A DNA stretch of 64,000 nt, taken from Pochonia chlamydosporia 170 (lineage: Eukaryota; Ascomycota; Sordariomycetes; Hypocreales; Clavicipitaceae). The notes beneath the pieces were generated by a model. That model was not told the DNA's origin. It did not search any database and saw nothing but the letters and a program-made list of their open reading frames with translations. A program made the position numbers and the translations under genes. Position 1 is the stretch's first letter, and the number at the start of each line of letters is the position of its first letter. Positions 34,116 through 47,211 of the stretch are shown here, piece after piece. The stretch covers positions 2,728,001-2,792,000 of the forward strand of contig NC_035796.1 in the NCBI RefSeq assembly GCF_001653235.2. Direction: 5' to 3'.

Positions 34116-36363
34116 CTAGCAACGCTGAGCAATAAACACGTTGTCCAGATAAAAGTGTGATATGCCCGAAGCACCATAAAGACAAGTAACCGTGGTAGAA
34201 GATGAGCTTGCCACAAAGTTAATAGCATTAACCGAGGTAAATTTGTTGGAACTTCCATCATTCGCCTTCACTGTGATTTTGTTTCCGTTCGAGTTATCGA
34301 CAGAGCAGGTCAACTGTGAGTTGCCGACGCTGGATGCAGGCTGGAAGTCAAACGACAAGGTATACGTCTTTCCATTGGTCGTAGATATCGTCTGTGAGAT
34401 GACTGAGGAGCTTGACCCTGAATTACCATCGACATAAAGGTCAATTGCCCAGTCGCTCTTGTTGCCGCTGACAAATCTGTTCCTGCCGCTTCTAGTGCCG
34501 ACCCAGGACCATGGGGATAAAGCTTTGGTCTCAAAGTCACCGTTTTTGACCAAGTTCACTCCACATGTGGGCGCTGCCTGGGTGGTTGTAGCGGTGACGG
34601 TGGTGGTGGTTGTCGCTGAGACTGTTTTTGTTACGGTAACATCAACAGTCACCGTCTTGTGGATGGTGCTGGTCTGCTCGAAGGAGCTTGTGATTGTGGT
34701 GTAAAGAGTTGACGGTTGCGTTATGGTGACGGTTTTCACTGATGTTAGAGTAACGGTTGAGACATCCGTGACGTCAACCGTGTTCACCTGTGTAGCTGTT
34801 GCCGTGGTCGAGCTCGTATCGGTTGTGGTTACGTCTTCTGTCTCCGTGACTGTCGGCGAAACAGTGATGTCAACCGTCTGGGTGGATGTAATGTCGGCGG
34901 TGTTGTAGTCAGTTACCACAGTAGTTCGATCCTCGGTCTGCGTAGCGGTTTGAGTAATATCAACCACAACGACCGAGGTAACATAGGTGGTGATGTAAGT
35001 GGTTACAGCTTCAGTCAATGTGGTGGTCTGGTCATCCGTGACGGTAAGCGTTTCTGGTCGAGTAACTGTCAGGGTGCCAAGCACCGTAACCGAGTCTGTC
35101 GCCGTGACAGTAGCAGTGGGTGAAAAGAAAAGGGTTGACACAAGACTAGTAACACTAGTTGTATATTTGGTAACATATTTCGTGACATAGAAAGTGTCTT
35201 TACGGCCAGTGACTGTCGTGGTCAACGTCTTGGTAACCTAAGGAAGCGGTTAGTATAGGAGATATCTGGGTTATGAAAGAATGGAAGGGCGGTCTTACTG
35301 TTGGTCTTGCGGCCGTTTTTGTAACCACACGTGTTGTCGTGGGTCCGGTAGGATGCAGTTTGGAACACGCGCGCGAGAGAGCGCCAACGGGAACCGTCTT
35401 CAATGCCGGCGGAGTTGGCAAGACGTTGTTCACGACGGGCTGTCGTTGGTGAACGCCGCGTTTCTGTGGTGGTTTAACAGTTACAACTGCTGTCGTAATG
35501 ACTGTAGAGATATCTGATTTGACCGTTGTGAGAGTAGCTGTGGTGTAATCGGTAACAGTTGCCGAGACCACATTAGTCACACTATCGTACTCGGTTTCAT
35601 AATCAGTAACAGCTTTAGTCTCAGTGGCTGTTGCATCAACAGTCTGTGTTGTGGTCATTGGCACTGTATTCGTTGTAGTAGCAGTAACCGTATCCGTAAA
35701 AGACAGAGTGATGGTCTTTGTATGAACATTTGTCACACTCTTAGTGATAACATCGGTATGTGTATTCGTTGCAAAGTCTGTGAAAAAGTTGGAGACAGTA
35801 GCCGTAACAAAGGAAGTAGCGTAAGCAGTGACTGTTACGATGTTGGTAGATACGTCCGTGGAAGTTTGAGAAGTAACATCCGTAATAGTGTTGAACAACG
35901 TGTTGGTAATGTAGCCAGTCACAAGACGCGTGATGGTCAAGTATGAAGAGTCTGTAACAGCGGCCGTCTCGATGTTAGTGACCGTGGCTGTTTGAACATT
36001 GGTGACGGTGACCACATCGAGAGTATCAGTCACGTAGTCTGTCTTCGTGCTGAGTACTTGACTAGTGATAGTTGACGTGAGTGTTTCCGTTTTACTGCAT
36101 TTAGTGTTCGGATTCTTCGTCACGGTTTTAGTTTGACGTATGGTTGCAGGCTCAGGAGTAGTCGTCCTGGTGCTGGTGATGGTCTTGGCGGGAACATGGA
36201 GAAAAGCCGCACAAAACTTGTCTGCACCGGGTATATTTCGCAAAAGTTTCAAGACTTGATCGTCACCAACTGGACAGACTCCAGCCGGTCGTTCATCGTA
36301 CTTTGCCGATGGTGCCGCCAAAGCGACGCCAGCCACCAAGGAAAAGAAAAGAGTCGACTTCAT
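34116..36363 (-). CDS. Thr/Val-rich surface protein with C-terminal carbohydrate-binding-like domain
   Basis: There are two exons, 36363-35299 and 35237-34116, with a 61-bp intron (GTAAGA donor, CTAAC branch, TTAG acceptor, phase 0). The product is 728 residues. A signal peptide (MKSTLFFSLVAGVALAAPSA) is followed by a small Cys-containing head (GVCPVGDDQVLKLLRN...KFCAAFLH). More than 450 residues of degenerate V-T-x-T/T-V-T repeats come next, interrupted by a KR site (PPQKRGVHQ) that could be cut by a Kex2-like protease. The last ~150 residues (CGVNLVKNGDFET...SPWSW...YLDNVFIAQRC) resemble CBM4/9-like jelly-roll modules found on fungal surface proteins. The repeats should be heavily O-mannosylated and form a stalk. 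An adhesin or wall-associated lectin-like protein is the likely role. No GPI tail is visible, so it may be secreted or held by the binding domain. Confidence 0.85.
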
Positions 36364-36431
36364 CGTGACGACCTTGCAAGACACCGGACTGCAACGAAGT
36401 GAGAAGTGGCTCAAACTGCGCCTCTCCCTCC

Positions 36432-36440
36432 GATATATAT
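36432..36440 (-). promoter_or_regulatory. TATA-like element of the Thr-rich gene
   Basis: An ATATATAT-type sequence lies about 70 bases upstream of the ATG at 36363, on the strand and at the distance expected for a core promoter. Confidence 0.35.
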
Positions 36441-37484
36441 GTAAAGCGGCGGACGTCTAAAAACCATATCAACCACGCAGAATAATGGGAATAACATGGC
36501 CAAAATAGCTACAAATTGCCATTTCACGGAGCAAAGCGGGTCGCAGCTAGTCACTATTGAATTGTCCTGGCGTGCTTGCGACACCGACTAGAGGTTTGAT
36601 AAAAGCAATATATAAGACTATTTTCTTGCAGAATGTAAGTCTAGGCCCTGTGTTGCTCTTGGCCTCCACATCGTGACATCTTCATGGGCAGTGCTCACCA
36701 GGGGCAGGTTACGCAAAATAAAGTCTGGTCCGTCGACTCAGGGACGAACGACTGTGGCACAAGCTATTGTTAGCCATGGCGCTTGACAGGCAACTCTGCC
36801 CGCCACGACACGCAGACAAAGGTCTTGTGTTGCAGAACGAAAAGCGCCATCAGCTCATGCACTGACCAGTTTTGGCGCTTTGTCATTTAAAATTACCAGA
36901 AACGGAGCCGTGGTGGCTTTTGTACCTGAAGCCGGCTCAGCCATCACCAGGAGCCATACGTTCGAATATTGATTCTTGTGGGGATTCAGCTTCTATCGGT
37001 GTCTTCGGCGTTTACACAAACGGCTCCACAAGATGTTTTGCATCCTCGGATGTGTTGACCGGAAAGGAAACCAGTTATGAACATCCAGCGTGATGATAGA
37101 CTCTCGGGACAACAGTGACGTGCGATGGAATAAGAGGCTTCGGTGTCCAGGAATAGCCCATGTGCCTGCCGCTTATCATCAAAATGTCATATAATTATTG
37201 TACTCGAAACATGGGGTACATCTATCAGCAACTATCAAAACTCCCGACCGGACACCGAAAGAAATAGCTCCAACACATTAGTTGTTTATGGCAAGCCACA
37301 CCCACTAATCTGGAATTCAGGGTTGTTGACGATACATTAATCTATTAGTGCATAAACGAGCGAGTCTCGGCAATCTCAGCTCCAGACTGCTGTGCTAGCC
37401 CCGATTATTGCCGCGGCCATGGCTGTCATAGAGCCACGATGCCAATGTTTATACCTGGCTGGAGCTGAAGATTCTGCACACATA
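36441..37484. other. Intergenic region
   Basis: Beyond the Thr-rich gene promoter, no gene is supported. Short open frames (36872-37093, 37143-37340) lack family features. The right end is the 3' flank of the esterase gene. Confidence 0.45.
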
Positions 37485-39425
37485 TCAGCAATTAGCCGGA
37501 GAATATTGCCTACTGATAATAGACCACATACCCTTGGCGCTTGAATTACTGTTGTTCGTACTGCCAAACGCATTGCTCGTGAAGTTAACACCGCCCAGCT
37601 TCGCCCATATGCCATCCCAAAAATCGCATTCGGTAAAATCTATGTCCCCAATTACCATCTTATCCTGTTCAATATTTAGGCCCTTTGTATTATTGACGGA
37701 GAATTGCGGCCACTGATAATCTTTCGTGCTCGGATTTCCATTACTCGCCATGGCAGTCCACGCAGACACTAAACCCCGACTGATCTGTCGCTCGTTCTCA
37801 GTTGCGTTACATGATCCATTGCCCCAGGGCTCGTTCCAAAGACCACCAAAGACGAAAGGGAGTTCTGATGTGTGGGCTGATTTGAACAGAGACAAATGCT
37901 TTGCATGCGGGAATTCTCTGCCCTTCACCCATAACCACGGACACGACGGTGTGTGATTGAATCGATAAGCAAAAGAAGGAGTCCCAGCTGCCGTGGTGGC
38001 TCGCAGATTTCTAGAAATCGGACACATGAAGCCAGCGACAGTGGCGATGTGGGTGACGGCATCAATGACTGCGCTACCAGTTGGGTTGCCTCGTTGCTGA
38101 AACCTTGAGAGAGGGTATTGTTTCCCGATCAGAGGACCATTATCACCCCATTGAGCCAGGAAGTCCGTATAGTTCTTTTCAGTGATGGATCCAGAGTTAC
38201 TAAAGAGAGGTATAACGAAAAGCGAGCTGTCGTACTGATCTGGAAGCCGTCAGCTAGTTGTCGTGGGCTGGTTCGGTTTTACATACTGAAGCCCGTGATG
38301 ATGGGCACTCGTGATCCCACTTTCAAAGGCTCATCCTTTACTATCTTCCCATCTAAAACTGCCGAGTTAAGATTACTCCTTTGTGGCATATTAAGACCAA
38401 ACTCGGAGCCCAAAGACCTGCCATTCTTGGTCAGGGCCGGAGTTTTCCTTCGGGCGGCAAGCAACTCCTTTAAACTTTTAGATTGCAGGCATTTCAACTT
38501 TGCTCCGTCAGCATGCCAAAAGAAACAAAAAAGGAGATGTTACGGGTGTAGACCAGGGCATAGAATACGTACGTTATTCGCCTCGCAATTGAGCGCGCTA
38601 GCATAACTCTCTCCGACCTGTTGCGCTATATCAGAAGGCGTCAAGTCCTGGCCGCCGCCAGATTCCATCGCTGCCCCCTTGATCAAATCTTTCACTTCTG
38701 GAAGGGTTGTTACAACAAATGTATCAGCAGCGCCGGCGCTCTGTCCAAATAGCAATACCTTTGTTGGGTCACCGCCAAAATACGAAATGTCCTCATTGAC
38801 CCATCTCAGCGCTGCAAGATAATCCTGAATTGCCATGTTACCGCCGATACCAGCTTTCGACAATGAAAGAAAGCCCAATGGTCCGAGTCGGTAGTTGAAA
38901 GTCACGACAATGCTGTCACTAGCTAGACTGCAGACATCGTAAAGCGGAAAGTTGGCGGCTCCAGCATTGTTACCTCCACCGCATGCGAAGACTTTTACTG
39001 GGAGAGCCGAGCCTCTGCTACTGTTTGGTGGCACGTAGACATTCAAATATAAGCTATAAACATGACATCAGTCAACGGTTTGTAGCGTCTAATCTTCCGA
39101 GCATGAAGTCTTACCAATCTTCTGATGGCGGTGGCTCCTCCCAGGCAAATACTTTTTTCCATTGAATGCAAGTGCTTCCGAGCTTTGTTGCATCCAATAC
39201 GCCGTTGGAAAACGTCGCATTTGTCAATGTCACCAGTTTTGGTGGCATGAATCTTAGTTCACCAACGGGAGGCTTTGCAAATGGAATGCCCAAGAAACCT
39301 TTGGCGCCAGAATGCTTGCATTTTGTTCCTTGAACATTACCAAATGGAAGCACAATCGAGTCGTTTGTTGTTATTGCTGCAGCCAAGGCAGGTAGGAGAA
39401 ATGCGAAACTGAGTGGTAACCACAT
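37485..39425 (-). CDS. Secreted type-B carboxylesterase/lipase
   Basis: There are four exons, 39425-39115, 39053-38573, 38497-38287 and 38239-37485. Introns are 61, 75, 47 bp with phases 2, 0, 1, and the product is 585 residues. A signal peptide covers about residues 1-18. FLGIPFAKPPVGELRF is followed by a spliced SEDC-LYLNVY motif (Cys 104, usually disulfide-bonded). The oxyanion loop is ACGGGNNAG, and the nucleophile elbow is LLFGQSAGA with Ser about 209. The catalytic His is about 457 in AHTSELPFVFGGLW. At the position of the usual acid (normally x-E-G-T-L-F) the sequence is NQYDSSLF, so Asp about 338 replaces Glu. Many NxS/T sites fit a secreted glycoprotein. Substrates of this family range from lipids to toxins and plant esters, and nothing here selects one. 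Confidence 0.92.
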
Positions 39426-40955
39426 GACGGATGTGAGATCAGACTTTTCGTGAGTAGTCTGTAGAGCTCTTGAACGAAGCATGCTTTGAGGACAGCGAAC
39501 CTGGTCGGGGGTATTTTGACTTTTTGTCGAGAATCCCGCAACGTCATCCACAAGTTGCATGCCGTGGTTCCGTGATCTCCCTCCGCCATCTCAAGTTTAC
39601 AAGGCATGTCTTAGACAGCACAGCCGCAAGGGAGCTTCGGAAACCGGCCGAGAAACCAGATAACAATGAACTGGCAGACTTGAGGAACCTTTGTCTCGGT
39701 CGCTCGGCATGCTTTGCGAAGAAGAGTTTGTCTGAGCACGCTGGGAAGAGTCGTTTACAGGACGCAATGGTGTTTCTAAATTGTGGCGCAATCGCACCCA
39801 TTCTTTAGCATTTTAGAACGGCACAAATTGTATCGGCTGTCTGACTTGGAATGCGAAACTATTGTTGCTGAAATGGCGTTCCCCTCGACCGTCTGCCCTT
39901 TCGTCTTCTTTCCTTCATATGACCCGTTGTAGTTCGGATGGCTTTTTTTATTGGTAGGATGGTCACAAAAATGAAAGCCTCAGATGGACAAGATGAACAA
40001 GATGGGGTCAAGACCTGCCCTGGCTCTAAGTTTTTGCGTCCCCGTTGTCCCATGCTTTAACACCGTAATTTGACGAAAGATTATGCATAGTTTGTAAGAA
40101 AGCGACTGAACAATTGGTCTATCTTCTTAGTTATCGCAAGTTAGCCTCCTAAGAAAGCTTGTCCGCGTGCCATATGACCCTAGCAGCCTTAGGCCGATGG
40201 CTAGACATAAAGCTGTACCCGAAGCCCTCAGTGCCATCGACTTACAATAGATCACTTACGCTTATTCTCATTCAATTGGCTTCTCGCTCGTAAAACTTGC
40301 CGCAATACGCAGCTCCCACATCCAATCACCAGCCAGTCTGTTGTTGACGAACTCAATGTACACAACCTACACACCTTGAAGAGAGGACTAACCGGACAAG
40401 CTCGAAATTTAACCGACGGAACCATGCATGATGGGCGTTGAATGTCTCCCCGTCATCCAAGCTGTGTGAGTGCTTCATTGACAGTTTATATGGTCGAACC
40501 CAAATACCTCGAAGTAACACCCGGCGGTAGTTTTCAGCAAAACAACCTTGACACTCGTGTTACCAACCGTCTGCTTTACCTATTTTGGCTGGTTGAGATC
40601 TCTCCATGGCTCATCATTCGTGGACGCGGAGTCAAGTATGCATTCCGCGTTGCAAGTATGCCGATCAATGTCAGACTCGTTCGTCGACGGGAGGAATATC
40701 GCCCGACCCCACACATTGACAGCAAGTCCGGGGTACGATATAAGTGCAATGTTCATCATTGACGATTAGATTTAAAGTCTGGTGCTACCTGAAATGAGTC
40801 GTAGGTAGCAGAAAGTTAAATTGTTGCTAGTCGCGACGAAAGGCTGGGAAGAGGGGTATTCCCATCTTGAATGTCAACATCGCGTATCTCAACCCAATTT
40901 CAGTCATTCTGCACTTTACATCACTCTTTCTTGGGAGAAAATCGAATTCGACATC
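39426..40955. other. Divergent promoter region
   Basis: About 1.5 kb separates the minus-strand esterase from the plus-strand transporter. Short open frames (39470-39808, 40442-40762) are not supported by any family. No repeat is evident. Confidence 0.45.
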
Positions 40956-42755
40956 ATGTCTGAACTTGTTACTGCGCCTTCGGGCAGCGTGTTCCGCCAG
41001 CTACGCGAGAATCCCTATGTTTTTGGCCTCTGTGCAGTTAGTTGACCACACCAACGCACAACTTCATGACTAACAAAAACAGTTCTCCTCTCTTGGAGGT
41101 TTCTTGTTCGGATATGACCAAGGAGTCGTCTCCGGAGTCCTCAAAATGGAGGCATTTGGTGCTCTCTTTCCTCGAGTATATACAGACAGCGGCTTCAAGG
41201 GCTGGTTTGTGTCAACATTGCTGTTGACAGCATGGTTCGGCTCGCTAATCAACGGACCCATTGCTGACCGAATCGGGAGAAAAGGCTCTATTCTTGCAGC
41301 AGTATTAGTCTTCATCCTCGGTTCGGCACTTCAGGCTGCGGCTAGCACAACGGGAGTTCTTTTCGGGGGCCGTGCTGTTGCCGGCATCTCAGTTGGTATG
41401 CTGACGATGATTGTCCCCATGTACATGTCTGAGGTTTCTACCCCTGGCGTACGTGGAACTCTTGTTGCGTTACAACAGTGTAAGTCATCCTCGACTCTGA
41501 CAAACTCGAACGTATATGTCTGATAAATCGTGTAGTTAGCATAACAGTGGGCATTCTCGTTAGTTATTGGCTAGAGTACGGCACCCAATATATCGGCGGT
41601 ACACGCTGTGCCCCTGACGTTCCTTACACTGGTGCTTCAGGCTCAGAATTCGATCCGTATAAGGATGTTGGCCCTCACGGCTGCACTGGTCAGAGTGCTG
41701 CGGCTTGGCGTGTACCATTTGCACTCCAGATATTGCCTGCATTGGTGCTTGCCATAGGCATGCTCTTCTACCCTGAGTCGCCTCGTTTCTACCTTATGAG
41801 TAAGAAGGAGGACAAGGCACTGAAGTCTCTGGCCAAGCTTCGTCGAGCTCAATCTGAAGATGAATCTTTGCGACGCGAGTATCTTGCGATCAAATCTGAG
41901 GTCTTATTCGATGAGTCTATTGCTCGGGATAAGTTTCCCCGTAAATCTGGCGTATCGCTATATCTGGCTCAGACTGCATCGCTTGTATCCACATGGCCAG
42001 CTTTTCGACGACTCTTTATCGGGTGCGCTATCGGCTTTTTCCAACAGTTTGTGGGAATCAATGCCATTATATACTACGCGCCTACGATTTTCGGTCAACT
42101 TGGCTTGTCCGGTAATGCCACGTCTCTGTTAGCCACAGGCCTCTTTGGCGTTATCAATACTCTGTCCACACTGCCCGCTCTGTTTCTGATTGATAAAGTT
42201 GGCCGTCGTCCGCTTCTTATGTGTGGAGCTACCGGAATGTGCATTTCTCTTATCATCATCGCAGCAATTATCGGCGCCTACGGAGATCTCAAAGAACACA
42301 AGGCAGCTGGTTGGACTGGCATTGTTTTCATCTACATATACGATGTTAATTTTGCCTACTCGCTGGGTCCTGTTGGCTGGGTTCTCCCTTCAGAAATCTT
42401 CAACCTTAGCAACAGGTCCAAAGCTATGGCAATCACTTGCAGCGCTACGTGGATGAGTAACTTTATTATCGGGCTAGTTACGCCGGATATGCTTGATAAC
42501 TTAAAGTGGGGAACATACGTATTCTTTGCTGTATTTTGCGTGATTGCTATAGGTTTTACGTTTTTCTTCGTCCCGGAGACAAAGGGTAAGAGTCTGGAGG
42601 ATATGGATATTGCCTTTGGTGATACTGCGGCTCATGAAGAGAAGATGAGACTGTTTGACATTGCTGCTTCTCTGGGACTTACGGACCGTGTACCGGAAGA
42701 TAAGATGGACGCCAGTGATGGGACAAAAACAGATGGAAATGAACAGAGCGCCTAA
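40956..42755 (+). CDS. MFS sugar/quinate-type transporter
   Basis: There are three exons, 40956-41036, 41083-41479 and 41536-42755. Introns are 46, 56 bp (phases 0, 1), and the product is 565 residues. Splicing restores GLCA-FSSLGGFLFGYDQGVVSG and QQ-FSITVGILVSYW. Twelve membrane helices are expected, and the sugar-porter marks are present: DRIGRKGS between helices 2 and 3, PESPRFYLMSKKE after helix 6, QQFVGINAIIYYAP in helix 7, DKVGRRPL and the final PETKGKSLEDMD. The loop RCAPDVPYTGASGSEFDP and PHGCTGQSAAAWRVPF match a clade often labelled quinate permease-like or general sugar transporter. It probably imports a hexose, quinate or related polyol at the plasma membrane. It converges with a Zn2Cys6 factor 199 bp away, a possible regulator. 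Confidence 0.9.
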
Positions 42756-42953
42756 TGCTTGTATGCGACGCGAAACTGGTTTACATCCAGGACCCAGGTT
42801 TGCTTACAGACTGATCTCAATGATATATTGACAAGTTTTTGGAACATTGTCAAGACTCGATGTTTTGGTACCAAAGGCTAGAAACGGGCCTTTGGGCTTG
42901 CATAAATTAATTTTGTGCCGTTCAACTGCTTTGTTCGGTCTAAGATCTTAGCC

Positions 42954-45116
42954 CTAGTCATCCTTAGCCTTGCGGAAATGTTCCTCAAATAGCTTATTGT
43001 CCACCACGAATTCAATGACCTTGTGAACCATCTTCCCTACTAGCCACACATTCGAAATCCTCTTGGTGACCTGCATGCAACTATACAAGCGCCCTTGAGC
43101 TGTTCGTCTGACATACAACTCTGGTGACCTCATCTGATACACATGCATGACGAACGCCGAGAAAAGTGTATGCACAATGTATGCGGGACAGTATCGTATT
43201 TGGTCTTCTTCCGCCAGCTTCTCAACAATAGACGTTATCATCGCTGCTGCATGAAATGCTATGTCTCGTGAAGGGTGGTTCCACGTCTCCTGCAAGGAAG
43301 TTTCCGAACTTCCAACGGATAATGGAAACCTGTGTACCATGCACACTGCCGTGTAATAATTTAAGTGTAGTAGCGAAGCCCAGAAATTAGGCTGGCAGCG
43401 CGGCCAAAAAACGGTATCGGGACATTCTCGAAGCCAGATGGCAAGGCTTTTGTCTATGCGTAGCACTTCGGGCATGTTCTGTTGACCTGTGGGCAGGGCT
43501 GAATATAGCGATGACTGGATTCGGCCCATAATCTTGGATAATTCAACGTATCTCAAGAAGAAGTGTACATGTTCTGGTTCAGGAGTATAGGTGTAGACGG
43601 CAAATCTCTCGTAGTCTTCGTCATCGTCAATGAAGTCGTCATGCTCGAGTGTTTCGACGTCGCAATCATCCAGGTTTATTATTACCGGACGGCCAAAGGC
43701 AACGGCAATGGAACGATCCCGAGTAACTAGTGTCCACCAAATGCGCTTCCATAATCTTTTGTCGGCGCTGCTGAGGTGCGAAGCTTCCACACTTCGATGC
43801 ATGCCTGTGTCTTGAGCGATGATGATTGCCACGCGACCCCAGTAATACACGTTCTTGACAACGTCGTCTACGCCATCCCAGTGCCAGCCGATTAAGATCA
43901 GTGACTGTACGACAGTAACTCGATCGGTTTCAAAATTGGCGTCGTAAAGTGCCTTTGCTCTTTTATAAAACGTACATGAGGCTGTGACGGTTGACCCATT
44001 CGAATCGGTCAACAAGGGGTTGTTGGATACGCGCGACGCAGCTAATATTACAGCTTGGAGAAGTAAAAGCGATGGCGGATTATCTCGATCGCGATACTGC
44101 CTCATGAACCTGGCTTGATTCAAAATAGGTATTATTGGGTGTATCCATTTGAAGTAGGAGTTGATGAGGTCATCACAGAGCGGCTTCGGCGGCAACATTA
44201 AAGCGCCCTTGCGAATCAAGATCTCGACTTCGATCCTGTCCAATTTCTCGAGTCTGTCGCTTAGGGGAGTGTTGTTTACCGGAGCAGTGTACCCAATTTG
44301 TTCGGGAAAGCTTTCCTGCCCTAATAGTGCGATGCTACATGGCTCACCAAGGTAAGCTAATTTGTGAGTGGCGGTGACTGGTTCCCGAGAGATTCCCGGC
44401 TCTGCAAGTAGATTTATGTAACTCCTATCGTCGACTGACGGCATGGTGTCCTTCGGCGTTGAAGGGGCCACGGTTGGAGGCGGTGTCACAAAGCTCGTCT
44501 GCGGCCTCGCATTCTGAGTTGATGTCTTGGCGCGCTCAACGGGAAGTCTTGTGAAAGGTTAGCTACGCTTATTCGGCAAGAAATTGGTTTCGAGCCCTAG
44601 CCAACGTACTTCTTCACAGCCTTCTCTTTTTGCGGCCGATAGCCTGATTGCTTTGGTTTGGAACCTTTGGCAACATAGCAGTCGATTTTGAATGCCGCAC
44701 ACTTGGCGCAGGGCATCCCAGGGTTATCACGACTACATCGTATCTACGTATTGTCAGCTAGTTGCTTCACCTATTGATGGCTTAGGCCTACCTTCAGCTT
44801 CTTGCATGTCTGCAAAACATCACAGTCCTGTTAGCAACTGTCCTTCAAACGGAGCACAGTAGAGCCATGAAGGACTCGGGATCAACACTGACCTCGCATG
44901 CAGCAGATGAGCGTCGCCTAAACGAATTTGGTATCGTCAGTCCACACCGAACCAACAACTGGAGTGGAGTTAGACGACTGCCACTTACATTCGGAAGTTG
45001 GTAGATTGCCCAGCGGGTGTGATGTCTTTGAGACATGAATCCTGGAATCCGGGGAATGAAGACGCGGCCCCACCAAGGATACGACCGTCACTTGATGAGG
45101 AGTTCGGGGACGACAT
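42954..45116 (-). CDS. Zn2Cys6 transcription factor with fungal-specific domain
   Basis: There are five exons, 45116-44989, 44917-44893, 44809-44792, 44743-44610 and 44547-42954. Introns are 71, 83, 48, 62 bp with phases 2, 0, 0, 2, and the product is 632 residues. Exons 2 and 3 are only 25, 18 bp. Joined, they produce SAACETCKKLKIRC and then PCAKCAAFKIDC: six Cys at about 50, 53, 60, 69, 72 and 79 in the binuclear zinc cluster pattern. A basic linker KPKQSGYRPQKEKAVKK follows. The long last exon holds the fungal_trans regulatory domain (ILNQARFMRQYRDRDNPPSLLLLQAVILAAS, the GRVAIIIAQDTGMHRS segment, and KRLWKRIWWTLVTRDRSIAVAFGRP). The closest named relatives I can think of are CTF1/xylanase-activator-like regulators, but I cannot assign one. 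It may control the adjacent transporter. Confidence 0.88.
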
Positions 45117-46247
45117 GTTGTGAGCAACGGCGGCTATTTGATTCGATCACAGACGAACGCATTCAGTCAACCGAGGATGAAGACAGGCCGACCGAGGCGC
45201 CACGCAACTACCATAGGTGATCTGCCACTGTCTCTTCTCGACGATGATTGCATTTGACAACGTTAGGTTACTTGGGTATCACAGTCGGCTAATTTGGTCC
45301 TCATCGAGAGGATGTTCAACGCCCGCAACTTCCGCCACGTGCTGTCCTTCTCCGCTGGGGAAAGCAATAACCTGGCCCTCGGCATCAGACATCTCTCTGT
45401 GACATCCGATTGGCCGCCTCATGCCAAGCTGCAGCCGACTGTGAGATTGGCGAAGGAATTTAGTGGGTAGAGTGTTTTGCCAAACCTCTTCAAAACGCCA
45501 CCAAATCGACCTTCATCCAAGCCTCTGGTATGCCGTATGCCCGATGTTATAACCATGACCGGAGACAACAGGGCTGTAGTAACCTAAATAACCGGAAGCT
45601 TCCGCGCAGTGGGCCTTTGCCCTATCAAACTATTCTGATGCTCATTATTTGCCGAGAGTTGGAGCAACTTGCGAGTTTGACGGTTTCAGCAACATGATCC
45701 AAATCTGCAGGCGGATAAATGAGGGGCCATGGGTTGGGGTAACTAGCCAGTTGACCTTCCCAACCCACGGGGAGTTGGTTACCAGCTTTAGAAGGTTCTT
45801 AGTTTGTCCTTTTTTTAGCCGTATCGGTATGTGGGTTGCGTGAGTGCATTTCATGCGACGCGAGACGGAGCTGTTTACCCTGTCAGTGAGTTTGGGGACA
45901 TGTGATGCCCTTACAATTTTCTCCTGTGTGGAATCGTGGCCCAATGAGATGCTGTTCTCGGACTTCAAATACCGAGGACTATACTCAAAGGCTGTCGTGA
46001 ATCGGATCTTCAGACTCTTTTTCGATACCGGGAGTGCATCTTGGTGCTACTTTCTGCACCCCGCGTTTTGTAAGTCGTGTGGATGCCAAGGTGCTATGAG
46101 ATGGGGTTGTCTTGTAGACACGACTGGAGGCACTGGAATGCTTGATCTAAAGCTACACTGCCTAGTGCAACACATTTTTGATGGTGTCAGAGACTGTAGC
46201 TTTCAAATTGTTCAAGGGAGTAATGAGGGCCAAATAAATTATAAATG
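45117..46247. other. Divergent promoter region of the factor and cutinase genes
   Basis: No gene is supported. An open frame at 45844-46479 overlaps the start of the cutinase in another frame and looks accidental. Confidence 0.45.
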
Positions 46248-46255
46248 TATAAATA
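46248..46255 (+). promoter_or_regulatory. TATA box of the cutinase gene
   Basis: TATAAATA lies 142 bases before the cutinase ATG. A clear TATA box fits a tightly inducible secreted hydrolase. Confidence 0.5.
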
Positions 46256-46396
46256 CGCCATTGAGTTCCCTCTCACAGAATCTGTTGAATGTCGAAAAAT
46301 ACAATTCAGTCTCACCTGGTTTAACTGAGCCGTCTACTGAATCATTGCAAGACTTGATCCTTTTACATCCAAGTGTTCCTCTTCACTGTTTCCAAA

Positions 46397-47211
<815 letters not shown>

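Noticed and set aside
34459..35190. Val/Thr-rich open frames on the plus strand
   Set aside because: They are antisense to the Thr/Val-rich exon, whose repeats leave all frames open.
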